The translations under genes were made by a program, and so were the position numbers. From assembly GCA_034620365.1 (NCBI GenBank), contig JAQGEQ010000072.1, positions 1 through 64,000 of the forward strand: DNA of 64,000 nucleotides, written 5' to 3'. Under the pieces are notes generated by a model that ran no database searches, had not been told where the DNA came from, and saw only the letters and a program-made list of their open reading frames with translations. The stretch comes from Pegea sp. RAD2-039. Its lineage: Eukaryota > Chordata > Thaliacea > Salpida > Salpidae. Below, in pieces: positions 24,301-37,700 of the stretch; within the stretch, counting starts at the first letter, position 1, and each line of letters begins with the position of its first letter.

Positions 24301-27300
24301 CCAAACAAGTTCTGGGCACTCTAAGCAAGCTGTATGAATCTTAAATGGTATTCTAAATCACCCAAACAAGTTCTGGGGCACTCTAAGCAAGCTTTATAAA
24401 TCTTAATTGGTATTCTAAATCACTCAAACAAGTTCTGGGCACTCTAAACAAGCTTTATCAATCTTAAATGGTATTCTAAATCACCCAAACAAGTTCTGGG
24501 GTACTCTAAACAAGCTTTATAAATCTTAAATGGTATTCTAAATCACTCAAACAAGTTCTGGGGTACTCTAAACAAGCTTTATAAATCTTAATTGGTATTC
24601 TAAATCACCCAAACAAGTTCTGGGCACTCTAAGCAAGCTTTATAAATCTTAAATGGTATTCTAAATCACTCAAACAAGTTCTGGGGCACTCTAAACAAGC
24701 TTTATAAATCTTAATTGGTATTCTAAATCACTCAAACAAGTTCTGGGGTACTCTAAACAAGCTTTATAAATCTTAATTGGTATTCTAAATCACTCAAACA
24801 AGTTCTGGGGCACTCTAAGCAAGCTTTATAAATCTTAATTGGTATTCTAAATCACCCAAACAAGTTCTGGGGCACTCTAAACAAGCTTTATCAATCTTAA
24901 ATGGTATTCTAAATCATCCAAACAAGTTCTGGGGCACTCTAAGCAAGCTTTATGAATCTTAAATGGAATTCTAAATCACCCAAACAAGTTCTGGGCACTC
25001 TAAGCAAGCTTTATGAATCTTAAATGGTATTCTAAATCACTCAAACAAGTTCTGGGGCACTCTAAACAAGCTTTATAAATCTTAATTGGTATTCTAAATC
25101 ACCCAAACAAGTTCTGGGCACTCTAAGCAAGCTTTATGAATCTTAAATGGTATTCTAAATCACCCAAACAAGTTCTGGGCACTCTAAACAAGCTGTATGA
25201 ATCTTAAATGGTATTCTAAATCACTCAAACAAGTTCTGGGGCACTCTAAACAAGCTTTATAAATCTTAATTGGTATTCTAAATCACTCAAACAAGTTCTG
25301 GGGCACTCTAAACAAGCTTTATAAATCTTAATTGGTATTCTAAATCACCCAAACAAGTTCTGGGCACTCTAAACAAGCTTTATAAATCTTAAATGGTATT
25401 CTAAATCACCCAAACAAGTTCTGGGGCACTCTAAACAAGCTTTATAAATCTTAATTGGTATTCTAAATCACCCAAACAAGTTCTGGGCACTCTAAACAAG
25501 CTTTATAAATCTTAAATGGTATTCTAAATCACCCAAACAAGTTCTGGGGCACTCTAAACAAGCTTTATCAATCTTAAATGGTATTCTAAATCATCCAAAC
25601 AAGTTCTGGGGCACTCTAAGCAAGCTTTATAAATCTTAATTGGTATTCTAAATCACTCAAACAAGTTCTGGGGCACTCTAAGCAAGCTTTATAAATCTTA
25701 AATGGTATTCTAAATCACCCAAACAAGTTCTGGGGCACTCTAAGCAAGCTTTATAAATCTTAATTGGTATTCTAAATCACTCAAACAAGTTCTGGGGCAC
25801 TCTAAACAAGCTTTATCAATCTTAAATGGTATTCTAAATCACCCAAACAAGTTCTGGGGCACTCTAAGCAAGCTTTATAAATCTTAATTGGTATTCTAAA
25901 TCACCCAAACAAGTTCTGGGCACTCTAAACAAGCTTTATCAATCTTAAATGGTATTCTAAATCACCCAAACAAGTTCTGGGGCACTCTAAGCAAGCTTTA
26001 TAAATCTTAATTGGTATTCTAAATCACCCAAACAAGTTCTGGGGCACTCTAAGCAAGCTGTATGAATCTTAAATGGCATTCTAAATCACCCAAACAAGTT
26101 CTGGGCACTCTAAACAAGCTTTATCAATCTTAAATGGTATTCTAAATCACCCAAACAAGTTCTGGGCACTCTAAGCAAGCTTTATGAATCTTAATTGGTA
26201 TTCTAAATCACCCAAACAAGTTCTGGGGCACTCTAAGCAAGCTTTATAAATCTTAATTGGTATTCTAAATCACCCAAACAAGTTCTGGGGCACTCTAAGC
26301 AAGCTTTATAAATCTTAAATGGTATTCTAAATCACCCAAACAAGTTCTGGGGCACTCTAAGCAAGCTTTATGAATCTTAAATGGTATTCTAAATCACTCA
26401 AACAAGTTCTGGGGCACTCTAAACAAGCTTTATGAATCTTAATTAGTATTCTAAATCACCCAAACAAGTTCTGGGCACTCTAAGCAAGCTTTATGAATCT
26501 TAAATGGTATTCTAAATCACCCAAACAAGTTCTGGGCACTCTAAGCAAGCTTTATAAATCTTAATTGGTATTCTAAATCACCCAAACAAGTTCTGGGGCA
26601 CTCTAAGCAAGCTTTATGAATCTTAAATGGTATTCTAAATCACCCAAACAAGTTCTGGGCACTCTAAGCAAGCTTTATGAATCGTAATTAGTATTCTAAA
26701 TCACTCAAACAAGTTCTGGGGCACTCTAAGCAAGCTTTATAAATCTTAATTGGTATTCTAAATCACTCAAACAAGTTCTGGGCACTCTAAACAAGCTTTA
26801 TAAATCTTAATTGGTATTCTAAATCATCCAAACAAGTTCTGGGGCACTCTAAGCAAGCTTTATAAATCTTAAATGGTATTCTAAATCACCCAAACAAGTT
26901 CTGGGCACTCTAAGCAAGCTTTATAAATCTTAAATGGTATTCTAAATCACCCAAACAAGTTCTGGGCACTCTAAGCAAGCTTTATAAATCTTAAATGGTA
27001 TTCTAAATCACCCAAACAAGTTCTGGGGCACTCTAAACAAGCTTTATCAATCTTAAATGGTATTCTAAATCATCCAAACAAGTTCTGGGCACTCTAAACA
27101 AGCTTTATAAATCTTAATTGGTATTCTAAATCACTCAAACAAGTTCTGGGCACTCTAAACAAGCTTTATAAATCTTAATTGGTATTCTAAATCACCCAAA
27201 CAAGTTCTGGGGCACTCTAAACAAGCTGTATGAATCTTAAATGGTATTCTAAATCACCCAAACAAGTTCTGGGCACTCTAAGCAAGCTTTATAAATCTTA

Positions 27301-29117
27301 AATGGTATTCTAAATCACCCAAACAAGTTCTGGGGCACTCTAAACAAGCTTTATCAATCTTAAATGGTATTCTAAATCATCCAAACAAGTTCTGGGCACT
27401 CTAAGCAAGCTTTATAAATCTTAATTGGTATTCTAAATCACTCAAACAAGTTCTGGGGCACTCTAAACAAGCTTTATAAATCTTAATTGGTATTCTAAAT
27501 CACCCAAACAAGTTCTGGGGCACTCTAAGCAAGCTTTATCAATCTTAATTGGTATTCTAAATCACCCAAACAAGTTCTGGGGCACTCTAAGCAAGCTTTA
27601 TGAATCTTAAATGGTATTCTAAATCACCCAAACAAGTTCTGGGCACTCTAAACAAGCTTTATAAATCTTAAATGGTATTCTAAATCACTCAAACAAGTTC
27701 TGGGGCACTCTAAACAAGCTTTATAAATCTTAAATGGTATTCTAAATCACCCAAACAAGTTCTGGGGCACTCTAAACAAGCTTTATGAATCTTAATTAGT
27801 ATTCTAAATCACTCAAACAAGTTCTGGGGCACTCTAAGCAAGCTGTATGAATCTTAAATGGTATTCTAAATCACCCAAACAAGTTCTGGGGCATTCTAAG
27901 CAAGCTGTATGAATCTTAAATGGTATTCTAAATCACTCAAACAAGTTCTGGGGCACTCTAAGCAAGCTTTATGAATCTTAAATGGTATTCTAAATCACTC
28001 AAACAAGTTCTGGGCACTCTAAACAAGCTTTATCAATCTTAATTGGTATTCTAAATCACTCAAACAAGTTCTGGGCACTCTAAGCAAGCTTTATAAATCT
28101 TAATTGGTATTCTAAATCACTCAAACAAGTTCTGGGGTACTCTAAACAAGCTTTATAAATCTTAATTGGTATTCTAAATCATCCAAACAAGTTCTGGGGC
28201 ACTCTAAGCAAGCTTTTTTAAGCTTGTATCTCCTTGACATGCTGTTACTTGATCTATTAAAAACTTGTTGACTTCAAGACTTATAAGTCATTTAATTCAA
28301 ATAAATTAACCTCTTATAACATTTGATTGGCATTTTAACCATTCTTTTTAACATTTAACTATTTTATGAGTTCTCTACTGGGATCTCATTTACCCTAAGT
28401 CTTCATTCTACTCTAAAACGTTTTGCTCTATCAAATATGGTTCTAGTTTTCTATAAGTGCTTTAATCTTTCCAAATATTCGATTGCATTCTGTAAATATC
28501 AAATAACAATCAGCTTATTTGTTTTAAATTACATTTATGGATCAATTGTTTAATTTGAGATTAATTGGAGCTAGATGAGTTTTTTAAACTTTCAAATTGT
28601 TGTTTATAGAAACCCTCCTGGTGTTTCTGGAAAATCTGCGCTTGTTATCGGTAACTTCAATGTGTTTGAGATCGGTTCAGGTTCTTAAACTTTCTCCACC
28701 ATGCTTCATCTGCTAATGTTTTCTTGTTTTCTTAGAGTTTAGAGGAAAAAGTATCGGAAATAATAATGTCATTGAAGTTAAAGGTAATTTAATTCGTCTA
28801 CAATTCCATATCAATTCACTTTCTATTGAATAGCCAAAGTTGGACCAACAACAGTTCTAACCAACGGTTGCATTATTGGAACCTCTTGTAACATAACAAC
28901 AAAAGAAACTTTAGAAGATAAGACAGTTATATATGGAGGAAATTGCACTAGAAGAAAAATGGCAGAAAACCCTTCTGTGAGTAATGAGAGAACCTTCTTT
29001 GACTGATAATGTTGATTATGAAATTATATTTTATAGAATCAACAACAACAATTAGATTTTCTCAAGAAAATCTTACCCAACTACCATCATCTCGTAAAAC
29101 CTCGTCCAAACCACTAG
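21304..29117 (+). CDS. DCTN6: Dynactin subunit 6 (p27), with a minisatellite-filled intron
   Basis: A left-handed beta-helix subunit of the pointed-end complex of dynactin, the dynein adaptor. Six exons: 21304-21332, 21534-21710, 28610-28680, 28736-28783, 28834-28976, 29037-29117, totalling 549 nt (182 aa; human 190). Exon 2 reads as hexapeptide repeats very close to the vertebrate protein ([32 protein letters not shown]). Later exons give [20 protein letters not shown] and [11 protein letters not shown]. The conserved end is [14 protein letters not shown]. Exon phases all fit; the donor of exon 3 (GTTCTT) is unusual but no better one keeps the frame. Intron 2 is about 6.9 kb against 50-200 bp for the others, because of a 6.4-kb tandem array. 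It is transcribed in the same direction as RNASEH2B just upstream. Confidence 0.93.
21834..28216 (+). repeat. 61/62-bp minisatellite inside DCTN6 intron 2
   Basis: Roughly 104 tandem copies of a 61- or 62-bp unit (the core has GGG or GGGG in AAGTTCTGGG). Variation is confined to a few sites: AAACAAG/AAGCAAG, TTTATAAATC/TTTATCAATC/TTTATGAATC/TGTATGAATC, TTAATTGG/TTAAATGG, and CACCCAA/CACTCAA/CATCCAA. Neighbouring copies share blocks of variants, which points to unequal exchange or gene conversion. One unit at about 23760-23790 is rearranged. The array fills almost the whole intron. It has no spacers, so it is not a CRISPR-like array. Confidence 0.97.
28217..28609 (+). other. Remaining 3' part of DCTN6 intron 2
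   Basis: About 0.4 kb of ordinary AT-rich intron between the array and exon 3, ending in a standard acceptor (TTGTTTATAG). Confidence 0.7.
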
Positions 29118-29257
29118 CTCATTTTACTTTATTTCATTTGAATTCATATTTTCGCATGAAATTGTATTTCAGAATTTTATGTTTTTACTTTCTGTATCTT
29201 TATAAAAGTTAAACGAAAATTTGATTATTTAATTAATGGAAGAAATAAGTTGAAGCT

Positions 29258-30924
29258 GTTTTAACTCAACAGTCGCATATTGAATCAGACTCGAATTGTT
29301 ATAACTCAGCAGTTGCATGTTGAATCAGACTCGAGTTGTTATAACTCAACAGTTGCATGTTGAATCAGACTCGAATTGTTATAACTCAACAGTTGCATGT
29401 TGAATCAGACTCGAGTTGTTTTAACTCAACAGTTGCATGTTGAATCAGACTCGAGTTGTTATAACTCAGCAGTTGCATGTTGAATCAGACTCGAGTTGTT
29501 ATAACTCAACAGTTGCATGTTGAATCAGACTCGAGTTGTTATAACTCAACAGTTGCATGTTGAATCAGACTCGAGTTGTTATAGCTCAGCAGTTGCATGT
29601 TGAATCAGACTCGAGTTGTTTTAACTCAGCAGTTGCATGTTGAATCAGACTCGAGTTGTTTTAACTCAGCAGTTGCATGTTGAATCAGACTCGAATTGTT
29701 TTAACTCAGCAGTTGCATGTGGAATCAGACTCGAGTTGTTTTAACTCAACAGTTGCATGTTGAATCAGACTCGAATTGTTTTAACTCAGCAGTTGCATGT
29801 TGAATCAGACTCGAGTTGTTTTAACTCCACAGTTGCATGTGGAATCAGACTCGAGTTGTTTTAACTCAACAGTTGCATGTTGAATCAGACTCGAGTTGTT
29901 TTAACTCAGCAGTTGCATGTTGAATCAGACTCGAGTTGTTATAACTCAGCAGTTGCATGTTGAATCAGACTCGAGTTGTTTTAACTCAGCAGTTGCATGT
30001 TGAATCAGACTCGAGTTGTTTTAACTCAGCAGTTGCATGTTGAATCAGACTCGAGTTGTTTTAACTCAGCAGTTGCATGTTGAATCAGACTCGAGTTGTT
30101 TTAACTCAGCAGTTGCATGTTGAATTCGAGTTGTTTTAACTCAGCAGTTGCATGTTGAATCAGACTCGAATTGTTTTAACTCAGCAGTTGCATGTGGAAT
30201 CAGACTCGAGTTGTTTTAACTCAACAGTTGCATGTTGAATCAGACTCGAATTGTTTTAACTCAGCAGTTGCATGTTGAATCAGACTCGAGTTGTTTTAAC
30301 TCCACAGTTGCATGTGGAATCAGACTCGAGTTGTTTTAACTCAACAGTTGCATGTTGAATCAGACTCGAGTTGTTTTAACTCAGCAGTTGCATGTTGAAT
30401 CAGACTCGAGTTGTTATAACTCAGCAGTTGCATGTTGAATCAGACTCGAGTTGTTTTAACTCAGCAGTTGCATGTTGAATCAGACTCGAGTTGTTTTAAC
30501 TCAGCAGTTGCATGTTGAATCAGACTCGAGTTGTTTTAACTCAGCAGTTGCATGTGGAATCAGACTCGAGTTATTTTAACTCAACAGTTGCATGTTGAAT
30601 CAGACTCGAATTGTTTTAACTCAGCAGTTGCATGTTGAATCAGACTCGAGTTGTTTTAACTCAGCAGTTGCATGTTGAATCAGACTCGAGTTGTTTTAAC
30701 TCAGCAGTTGCATGTTGAATCAGACTCGAGTTGTTTTAACTCAGCAGTTGCATGTTGAATCAGACTCGAGTTGTTTTAACTCGGCAGTTGCATGTTGAAT
30801 CAGACTCGAATTGTTTTAACTCAGCAGTTGCATGTTGAATCAGACTCGAGTTGTTTTAACTCGGCAGTTGCATGTTGAATCAGACTCGAATTGTTTTAAC
30901 TCAGCAGTCGCATGTTGAATCAGA
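29258..30924 (-). repeat. 40-bp minisatellite, right copy
   Basis: Reverse complement of the 9982-12316 family, about 42 units. It starts 140 bp after the DCTN6 stop, with no sequence shared by the left arm before it, so it marks the other inner edge of the inverted repeat. A duplication of about 475 bp (12 units less 5 bases) shows as repeated private variants at 29826 and 30301. This higher-order pattern differs from the 920-bp one on the left, so the two arrays have turned over independently. A shortened unit lies at about 30120-30135. Confidence 0.97.
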
Positions 30925-31617
30925 ATTTTAGAACTCATCACCTTCTTTACTAGATTCTATGTTTAGAATTCAGTTGAGAAACTTGTTATGCTTTTAAACA
31001 TGATAAAGTTAAGATATAAATCAAATGTAGAACATCTTTTTGAGTATTTTGTAGTTATTAATAATTAAAGTTGATAAAAAAGAAATCGTTTGTCCACGCT
31101 AGATGTAAATTGAGAACTTTTAGATGCATCTGGATATATTACTTTTGATTTAAGCCAACTTTACAATACTTCTGTAGATTGGTTATAAACAAACCGTGCA
31201 TATGATGATTACTGAAGTTTCATCTTCTAATAATGTTGCTTACACAAGATAAAACAGAAAATGTTGATTCGTAATCAACATCTGATATCTGCTGTCGGTT
31301 TTAACAGTTTGTAAAAATTATGTCACTTTAATCGTCAAATAAGTTTATGTAACAAACAAACCAACCAATAAACGTAAAACAGAAAACGATTCCTGAAAAG
31401 TCCTTTTTACATGTCAATTTTTCAACAATATTTCTAAGAGTCATTACAAAAAAACTAAACAAATCATTTTCGAAAATCACGATTAAAATAATAAAGTATT
31501 TAATTAGCATCTAAACTATTAATGATTCTGATACCAAATTTTTATAAACAAAAGATTGCTTGATCTATTTTTCAGTTGTTTTAGTAACCACTTAAATTAT
31601 ATTTGTGTTGATGGAAC
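30925..31617. other. Non-coding stretch between the two minisatellites (right)
   Basis: Mirror of 9289-9981, with the same 60-codon frame on the minus strand (31328-31510). No gene is supported. Confidence 0.6.
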
Positions 31618-31678
31618 TATTTAATCTTGCCTATCATGAAGAAGGTACAAGACACATATTTCTCAAGGCTGCGGAATT
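31618..31678 (-). repeat. 61-bp direct repeat, inner copy, right arm
   Basis: Mirror of 9228-9288, lying at the inner end of the 13-bp minisatellite. Confidence 0.85.
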
Positions 31679-31684
31679 GACCTC

Positions 31685-33065
31685 AGTGACCTGGGACAGT
31701 TACCTGGGACACTTACCTTGGATCTGACCAGGGATAGTGACTTTGGGCAGTTACCAGGGACAATGATCTGGGACAGTGACCTGGGACAGTTACCTTGGAA
31801 AGTGACCAGAGATAGTGACTTTGGGAATTACCTGGGATAGTGACCTGGGACAGTGACCTGGGACAGTTACCTGGGACAGTTACCTTGGAAAGTGACCAGG
31901 GATAGTGACTTTGGGCAGTTACCAGGGACAATGATCTGGGACAGTGACCTGGGACAGTGACCTGGGACAGTGACCTGGGACAGTGATCTGGGACAGTGAC
32001 CTGGGACAGTGACCTTGGAAAGTGACCAGGGATAGTGACCTTGTGCAGTTACCAGGGACAGTGACCTGGGACAGTGACCTGGGACATTTACCTTGGAAAG
32101 TGACCAGAGATAGTGACTTTGGGAATTACCTGGGATAATCACCTGGGACAGTGACCTGGGACAGTTACCTGGGACAGTGACCTGGGACAGTTACCTGGGA
32201 CAGTGACCTTGGAAAGTGACCAGGGATAGTGAATTTGGGCAGTTACCAGGGACAATAATCTGGGACAGTGACCTGGGACAGTGACCTTGGAAAGTGACCA
32301 GAGATAGTGACTTTGGGAATTACCTGGGACAGTGACCTGGGACAATGATCTGGGACAGTTACCTTGGAAAGTGACCAGGGATAGTGACTTTGGGCAGTTA
32401 CCAGGGACAATGATCTGGGACAGTGACCTGGGACAGTGACCTGGGACAGTGACCTTGGAAAGTGACCAGAGATAGTGACTTTGGGAATTACCTGGGATAG
32501 TAACCTGGGACAGTGACCTGGGACAGTGACCTGGGACAGTGACCTGGGACAGTGACCTGGGACAGTGATCTGGGACAGTGACCTGGGACAGTGACCTTGG
32601 AAAGTGACCAGGGATAGTGACCTTGTGCAGTTACCAGGGACAGTGACCTGGGACAGTTACCTTGGAAAGTGACCAGGGATAGTGACATTGGGCAGTTACC
32701 AGGGACAGTGACCTGGGGCAGTTACCAGGGACAATGATCTGGGACAGTGACCTTGGAAAGTGACCAGAGATAGTGACTTTGGGAATTACCTGGGACAGTG
32801 ACCTGGGACAGTGACCTGGGACAGTTACCTTGGAAAGTGACCAGAGATAGTGACTTTGGGAATTACCTGAGATAGTGACCAGGGACAATGACCTGGGACA
32901 GTGACCTGGGATAATCACCTGGGACAATTACCTGGGGACAACCTTGGTTAGTGACCTGGGATAGTTAACTGGGATAGTGACCTTGGACAGTGACCTGGGA
33001 CAATGATCTGGGACAGTTACCTGGGATATTTACGTGGGACAGTTACCTGGGATATTCACGTAGGG
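31685..33065 (-). repeat. Minisatellite of about 13-bp unit, right copy
   Basis: Reverse complement of the family at 7441-9220 (units such as GGACAGTGACCTG). It is about 0.4 kb shorter than the left copy. The flanks match the left arm on both sides, so the length change lies within the array. Confidence 0.95.
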
Positions 33066-34161
33066 CATGTGATAATTTTCCACAAAAACTCTTCCCACAC
33101 TCTTCCCTGTAATTTGGTAAAAGTTGTCTTCCAGCCATTGTCTCAGTAAAAAAGCTAATATAAATTCCTATCAAATCTTCTTCAAATCAAAGTATAGCAA
33201 ATAGAAAGTATCTTCATCGTTTCTAAGTTTTAACTTCACTAATTTCCAATAACACCAAACCAACTGTCAACAATTCAGCCAAGAAATAAATTGGAATAAA
33301 TCGTACTGATGATGACTACATAAAGCTTTATTGAAATTAACAAGGTGGCTGAAACAGCGATAAATATACTAACGATAATCGCTATCTCTCACAATTCCTA
33401 TTACCAAATGATAAAAGTCTATACGATATTGGGAAGGTATAAATAGAACAAAAACATATTTACGTCAGCAGCAAATACTCCAAGTTCTGTATCAAGATCT
33501 TTTGATCTGTTAAACTACAATTTGATGAACTTGTATTTACAAACAACTAAAGCTACTGACATCATCACTTGATACAAGTGTTCATGATCTAAAAGTATAA
33601 ACCTGATTCTACTAAAATCATTTTCACTAAAATGAAATGTGGATAAATAATTGAGATGATGACAACAAGCAAAATAATCATCTCGCTGCCAACAACTGAA
33701 CTATTTTCTTGTGAAATGATAGAAATCAGTTTTGTGATTCTTCAACAATATTAAGAGTTTCAAATTGAGTTAACTGAAATTAAGAGATTAAATCAGATTT
33801 TACTGAATCTCACACAAAATCTATTTAAGATTTTTACAAATTTATTTATTTCTTTTATCATATTAACAATTAAACACAAAAAACTGAACAACATCACTTT
33901 AGATTACAAGAAAAGCTGACAACAAACTAACTTCGTCAAAAGCTTCTTTCAACTTCTGAATTTGTAATCTTCTATTTTAATATTTAAATTCATCACAACT
34001 ACTCAACTCAAAAGTTATTTGATAAAATTTACAAATAACTTTCAGTAATCAACACTAAATTACCTTTTTCTATAATCTTTTCAACAACAAACCTTTTTGA
34101 TTAAATTTTTGTTTTAAAATATTTGAGAGTTTGTTTCGAGCTTTAAAGATGTCGATGGTGA
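33066..34161. other. Gene-free stretch, right arm
   Basis: Mirror of 6345-7440 with scattered base differences. No gene recognised. Confidence 0.6.
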
Positions 34162-34357
34162 TGACGTCACTTACGTCATAATAAAGACGAGATGAAGAAG
34201 CTTCTAACATGGAATCTGTTTCAACTTTCAAATCATCAAATCATTCTTCACTCGTCTTATCATCATCTGATTATTTCTATAAATGCTACTAAGCAGATCA
34301 TGTGATCAATCGTTCTACATCACTAACCGTTGAACTTCAAACTGATTAATGACGTCA
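34162..34357. promoter_or_regulatory. CRE-like palindrome pair, right arm
   Basis: TGACGTCA at 34162-34169 and 34350-34357, both preserved from the left arm while nearby bases have changed (for example G to T just beside the first site). Function not shown. Confidence 0.4.
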
Positions 34358-34468
34358 CCTAATATAATAAACTTGAACAAATTCTGAACAATTAAATCTG
34401 TTGGTGATTTATGTCTTGAAAGATGAAGAGTTCTTCAATGATCTGATATCGGAAAATTTTATTGCCGG

Positions 34469-34529
34469 TATTTAGTCTTGCTTATCATGAAGAAGGTACA
34501 AGACACATATTTCTCAAGGCTGCGGAATT
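34469..34529 (-). repeat. 61-bp direct repeat, outer copy, right arm
   Basis: Mirror of 5977-6037. Confidence 0.85.
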
Positions 34530-34677
34530 TGCAATCTGATCTAACTTCAAAAGAATTGAAAATAAATCAGAAATTTCTTTTAATAATCTTTAATTCTTTA
34601 TAATCTTTCTGATAACAAATCTTTTTGATAATCTGTCTAACATAAAACACACTTTCAGTTTAGATGCAAGAATTAAT

Positions 34678-34683
34678 TTTATT
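34678..34683 (-). other. Poly(A) signal of the complete chitin-binding gene
   Basis: AATAAA on the minus strand, 72 bases past the stop codon. Confidence 0.6.
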
Positions 34684-34754
34684 TGAAATCAATTTATAAG
34701 AAAAATATTTGTCATCAATGATTAGAAATAGTTTGTAAGAAATTGCAAAATCAG

Positions 34755-37700
34755 TTAACAAACAACATTTTCTTCCCAATCACAAAATCCTTTATCAGAA
34801 TCAAATAATGTTCCCTCAGGACAAGTTCGTGTAAACAAAGTTCCTGAAATTTTGAAAGTTTTCACTTAATGGTTGAACTTTGAATATTTTTATCTCACTT
34901 AAAAATCAGTTAAAAAACATTAAATTCGAAAATTAAAATCAACTAAATAATGTTCTGTATGAAATTAAAATTATTGATAAACTAAATATTCATCCCTTTC
35001 AACAACTAGAAGCAATTTTATAAAGTTTGATAAACAACAACTAACCTGCAGCACACTGTTGGAATGAATCACATTTGTTTGGTACTTTTACTGGGTCAGT
35101 ACTCTTTGGTCTACCAGTAGAATCAACACACATTGTATCTACAACATAAAGTCGTTATAAATGATCGTTGTCAAAGTAATCAAACTATTTCAACTAACCA
35201 AAGAAGTAAACAGCACGAGTGTTTGTACAACATCCGGGAACGTTATAGGGCCAATCACAACTTTTCAAAACTGGGTTGAACACAAGACCAGATGGACATG
35301 ACATGGTATACAAAATACCTGATACAATAAAATTATCAAATTTACAGGCAAAAGTATTGAAAGAAGAAATGAAGCATACCTGCTCCACATTGATAGAAAT
35401 GTTCACAATCGCCTCGTTTCTCAAATGGTTCAGTACTTATTGGTTTTCCATTTCTGTCTACGCATGGTCCATCTGAAAAGTAAACGTAAAGAAATAAGTA
35501 ATTGTTTAACAGGAAAAATATCAACGATTATTACTACATTTTAGCTCCTTGTAACTAACTTTTATTGTTACAACAGCTTTGATAAAGTACTTGAAATAAA
35601 TGTTTTATTTAGTATATATTTATATTATTGTAATTGACTTGAATGCAACAAGTATAAGAATATTTGAATATCTAATTGTAGGATTGTAATTGTAGCTGAA
35701 ATTAATTGTAAGTTAAAAAGCAGCTTAATTGTTTAAATAACAGTCAACATCTTTTTAAATATTATTTAACTTATTTAAAATTGTTTTTGAAACTTTAAAC
35801 GGTTAACTGTTAATTCGAGCTTACCTGGTTGACGGTTACATTCTTTGCCAACATATTCACAACCACAAACTTCAAAAGCACATTGACATTCATTTGTATC
35901 AGGATTAAAAGCTTGACCGTTTGGACAAGGAAAAGCCACCAAATCACCTGATTAATAGAAATGTTAATTTGTCAAAGTGTCTCAATGTTCATCTTATACA
36001 GGAGTTGCAAATCAATGTATTAGTGCAAAAACCTACTCACCACAAGCACATTGGTAGAAATGCGTGCAGTTGTTTGGAATAGGGAAAGGACCTGAATTGA
36101 TTGGTCGCCCACAATCATCTTGACAATCAATATCTGAACAATTAAAAAGTAAATTATTTGTTTGAAGGTTTTGAAGAAAATATTAAGTTTTTTAAAAGGT
36201 TTACTGACGGCAACCAGGGTTTGGTGTGACATAACACCCAGGAACATTAAATGGATCATCACAAAGACCAATTTCAGGATTAAAAGCTTGTCCTTCAGGA
36301 CATGACTCTGTAATCAGTTTTCCTAGAAGTCAACAAAAAATTGATTTAGATATTCAGTTGTATGATAGAATTATTTATTAGTTTACCAGCACAGCAAATT
36401 GTATAGTGTTTGCAATCTCCAGTTCCTTGTGGTCCTCTACTGATTGGTCTTCCACAGTCATCAACACAACAAGGATCTACAAAGTCACATCATGAATTTA
36501 GCAAAAGATTGAAAAGATGAAGATTTCCGATTAAAGTTTATTAATATTTTACCGTAATGTGGGGGACATTCATAACAACCAGGGACATTATAAGCATGAT
36601 CACAATGTCCTGTTTCAGGATTGAATGCAAGACCATCATCACATTCACTTATGATAAGTTTTCCTGCAAATAAGTATTTTTGAAAACAAAATTAACTTTG
36701 AGCTTCAATTAACCTCCACAGCATGTTTTGAAATGTTTACAGTCACCAGGAATTGCTTGTGGATCTCCACTAATTGGTCTACCACATTCATCGACACAGC
36801 AAGGATCTTTAAAACAAATTTATTTGGTTATGAAATACTTTTGTAGTTACTCAATCTATGTTTACCATAATGTCCTGGACAGCTTGGTGTACAACAACCA
36901 TCAACATTGTAGTCAAAATCACATAAAGCTGTAATTGGATTGTAAGCTAAGCCATCTCCACATTCCACAACTTTCTTATATCCTTCAAAGCAAAAATAAT
37001 GTTTTAGTAAATTTCACAAATAAATACAATTAATTTTGATAAAATCGTTTAAATTTTAAGCTTATGTATATCATGTTACCTCCACAACATTCAATGTAAA
37101 AGCTACAATTTCCTTTGATTGGATATCTTCCAGATGGAATAGGATTACCGCAGTCATCAAGACATTCTGGATCTAATGTAAAAATTGATAATTTTGTTCG
37201 CTTCAATTCAGGTAGTAAAATAACTAACCATAACATGGTATATCACAACGGTCATCATAACATCCTTCAACGTAATGAGCAGGAACACACACCAGAGTAT
37301 CAGGATTGAAAGCATAACCTTTTGGACATTCTTTTTCAATCAATTCACCTGGACATTTTAGAAAATCAATATTTTTGTACTTTTAAAAAACTTTATTGAG
37401 TCACAGAAAGATTATTTACCACAAGTACAGATATAATACGAGCAGCTGTCAGGTTTAGGAAATGGGCCAGTTGAAATTGGTTTTCCACATTCAGTGTGAC
37501 AAGGGTCTGTTTCAAATGCACAATTGGTTTATTTTAGTTAGTCATAATTAAGATAATTTGTAAATAAAACAGCTAAAAAGTGTATTTTGATGACATTAAA
37601 CAAAGGTTATTTAAAAGTAAAAAGAATTTATACCACATGTCGGAATGCAACATCCACAGACGTTATAAGAATGATCACATTGATGTGTATCAGGATTATA

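Noticed and set aside
21834-28216. CRISPR-like array
   Set aside because: Units are directly adjacent with no unique spacers, and the array lies inside an animal gene's intron. It is a minisatellite.
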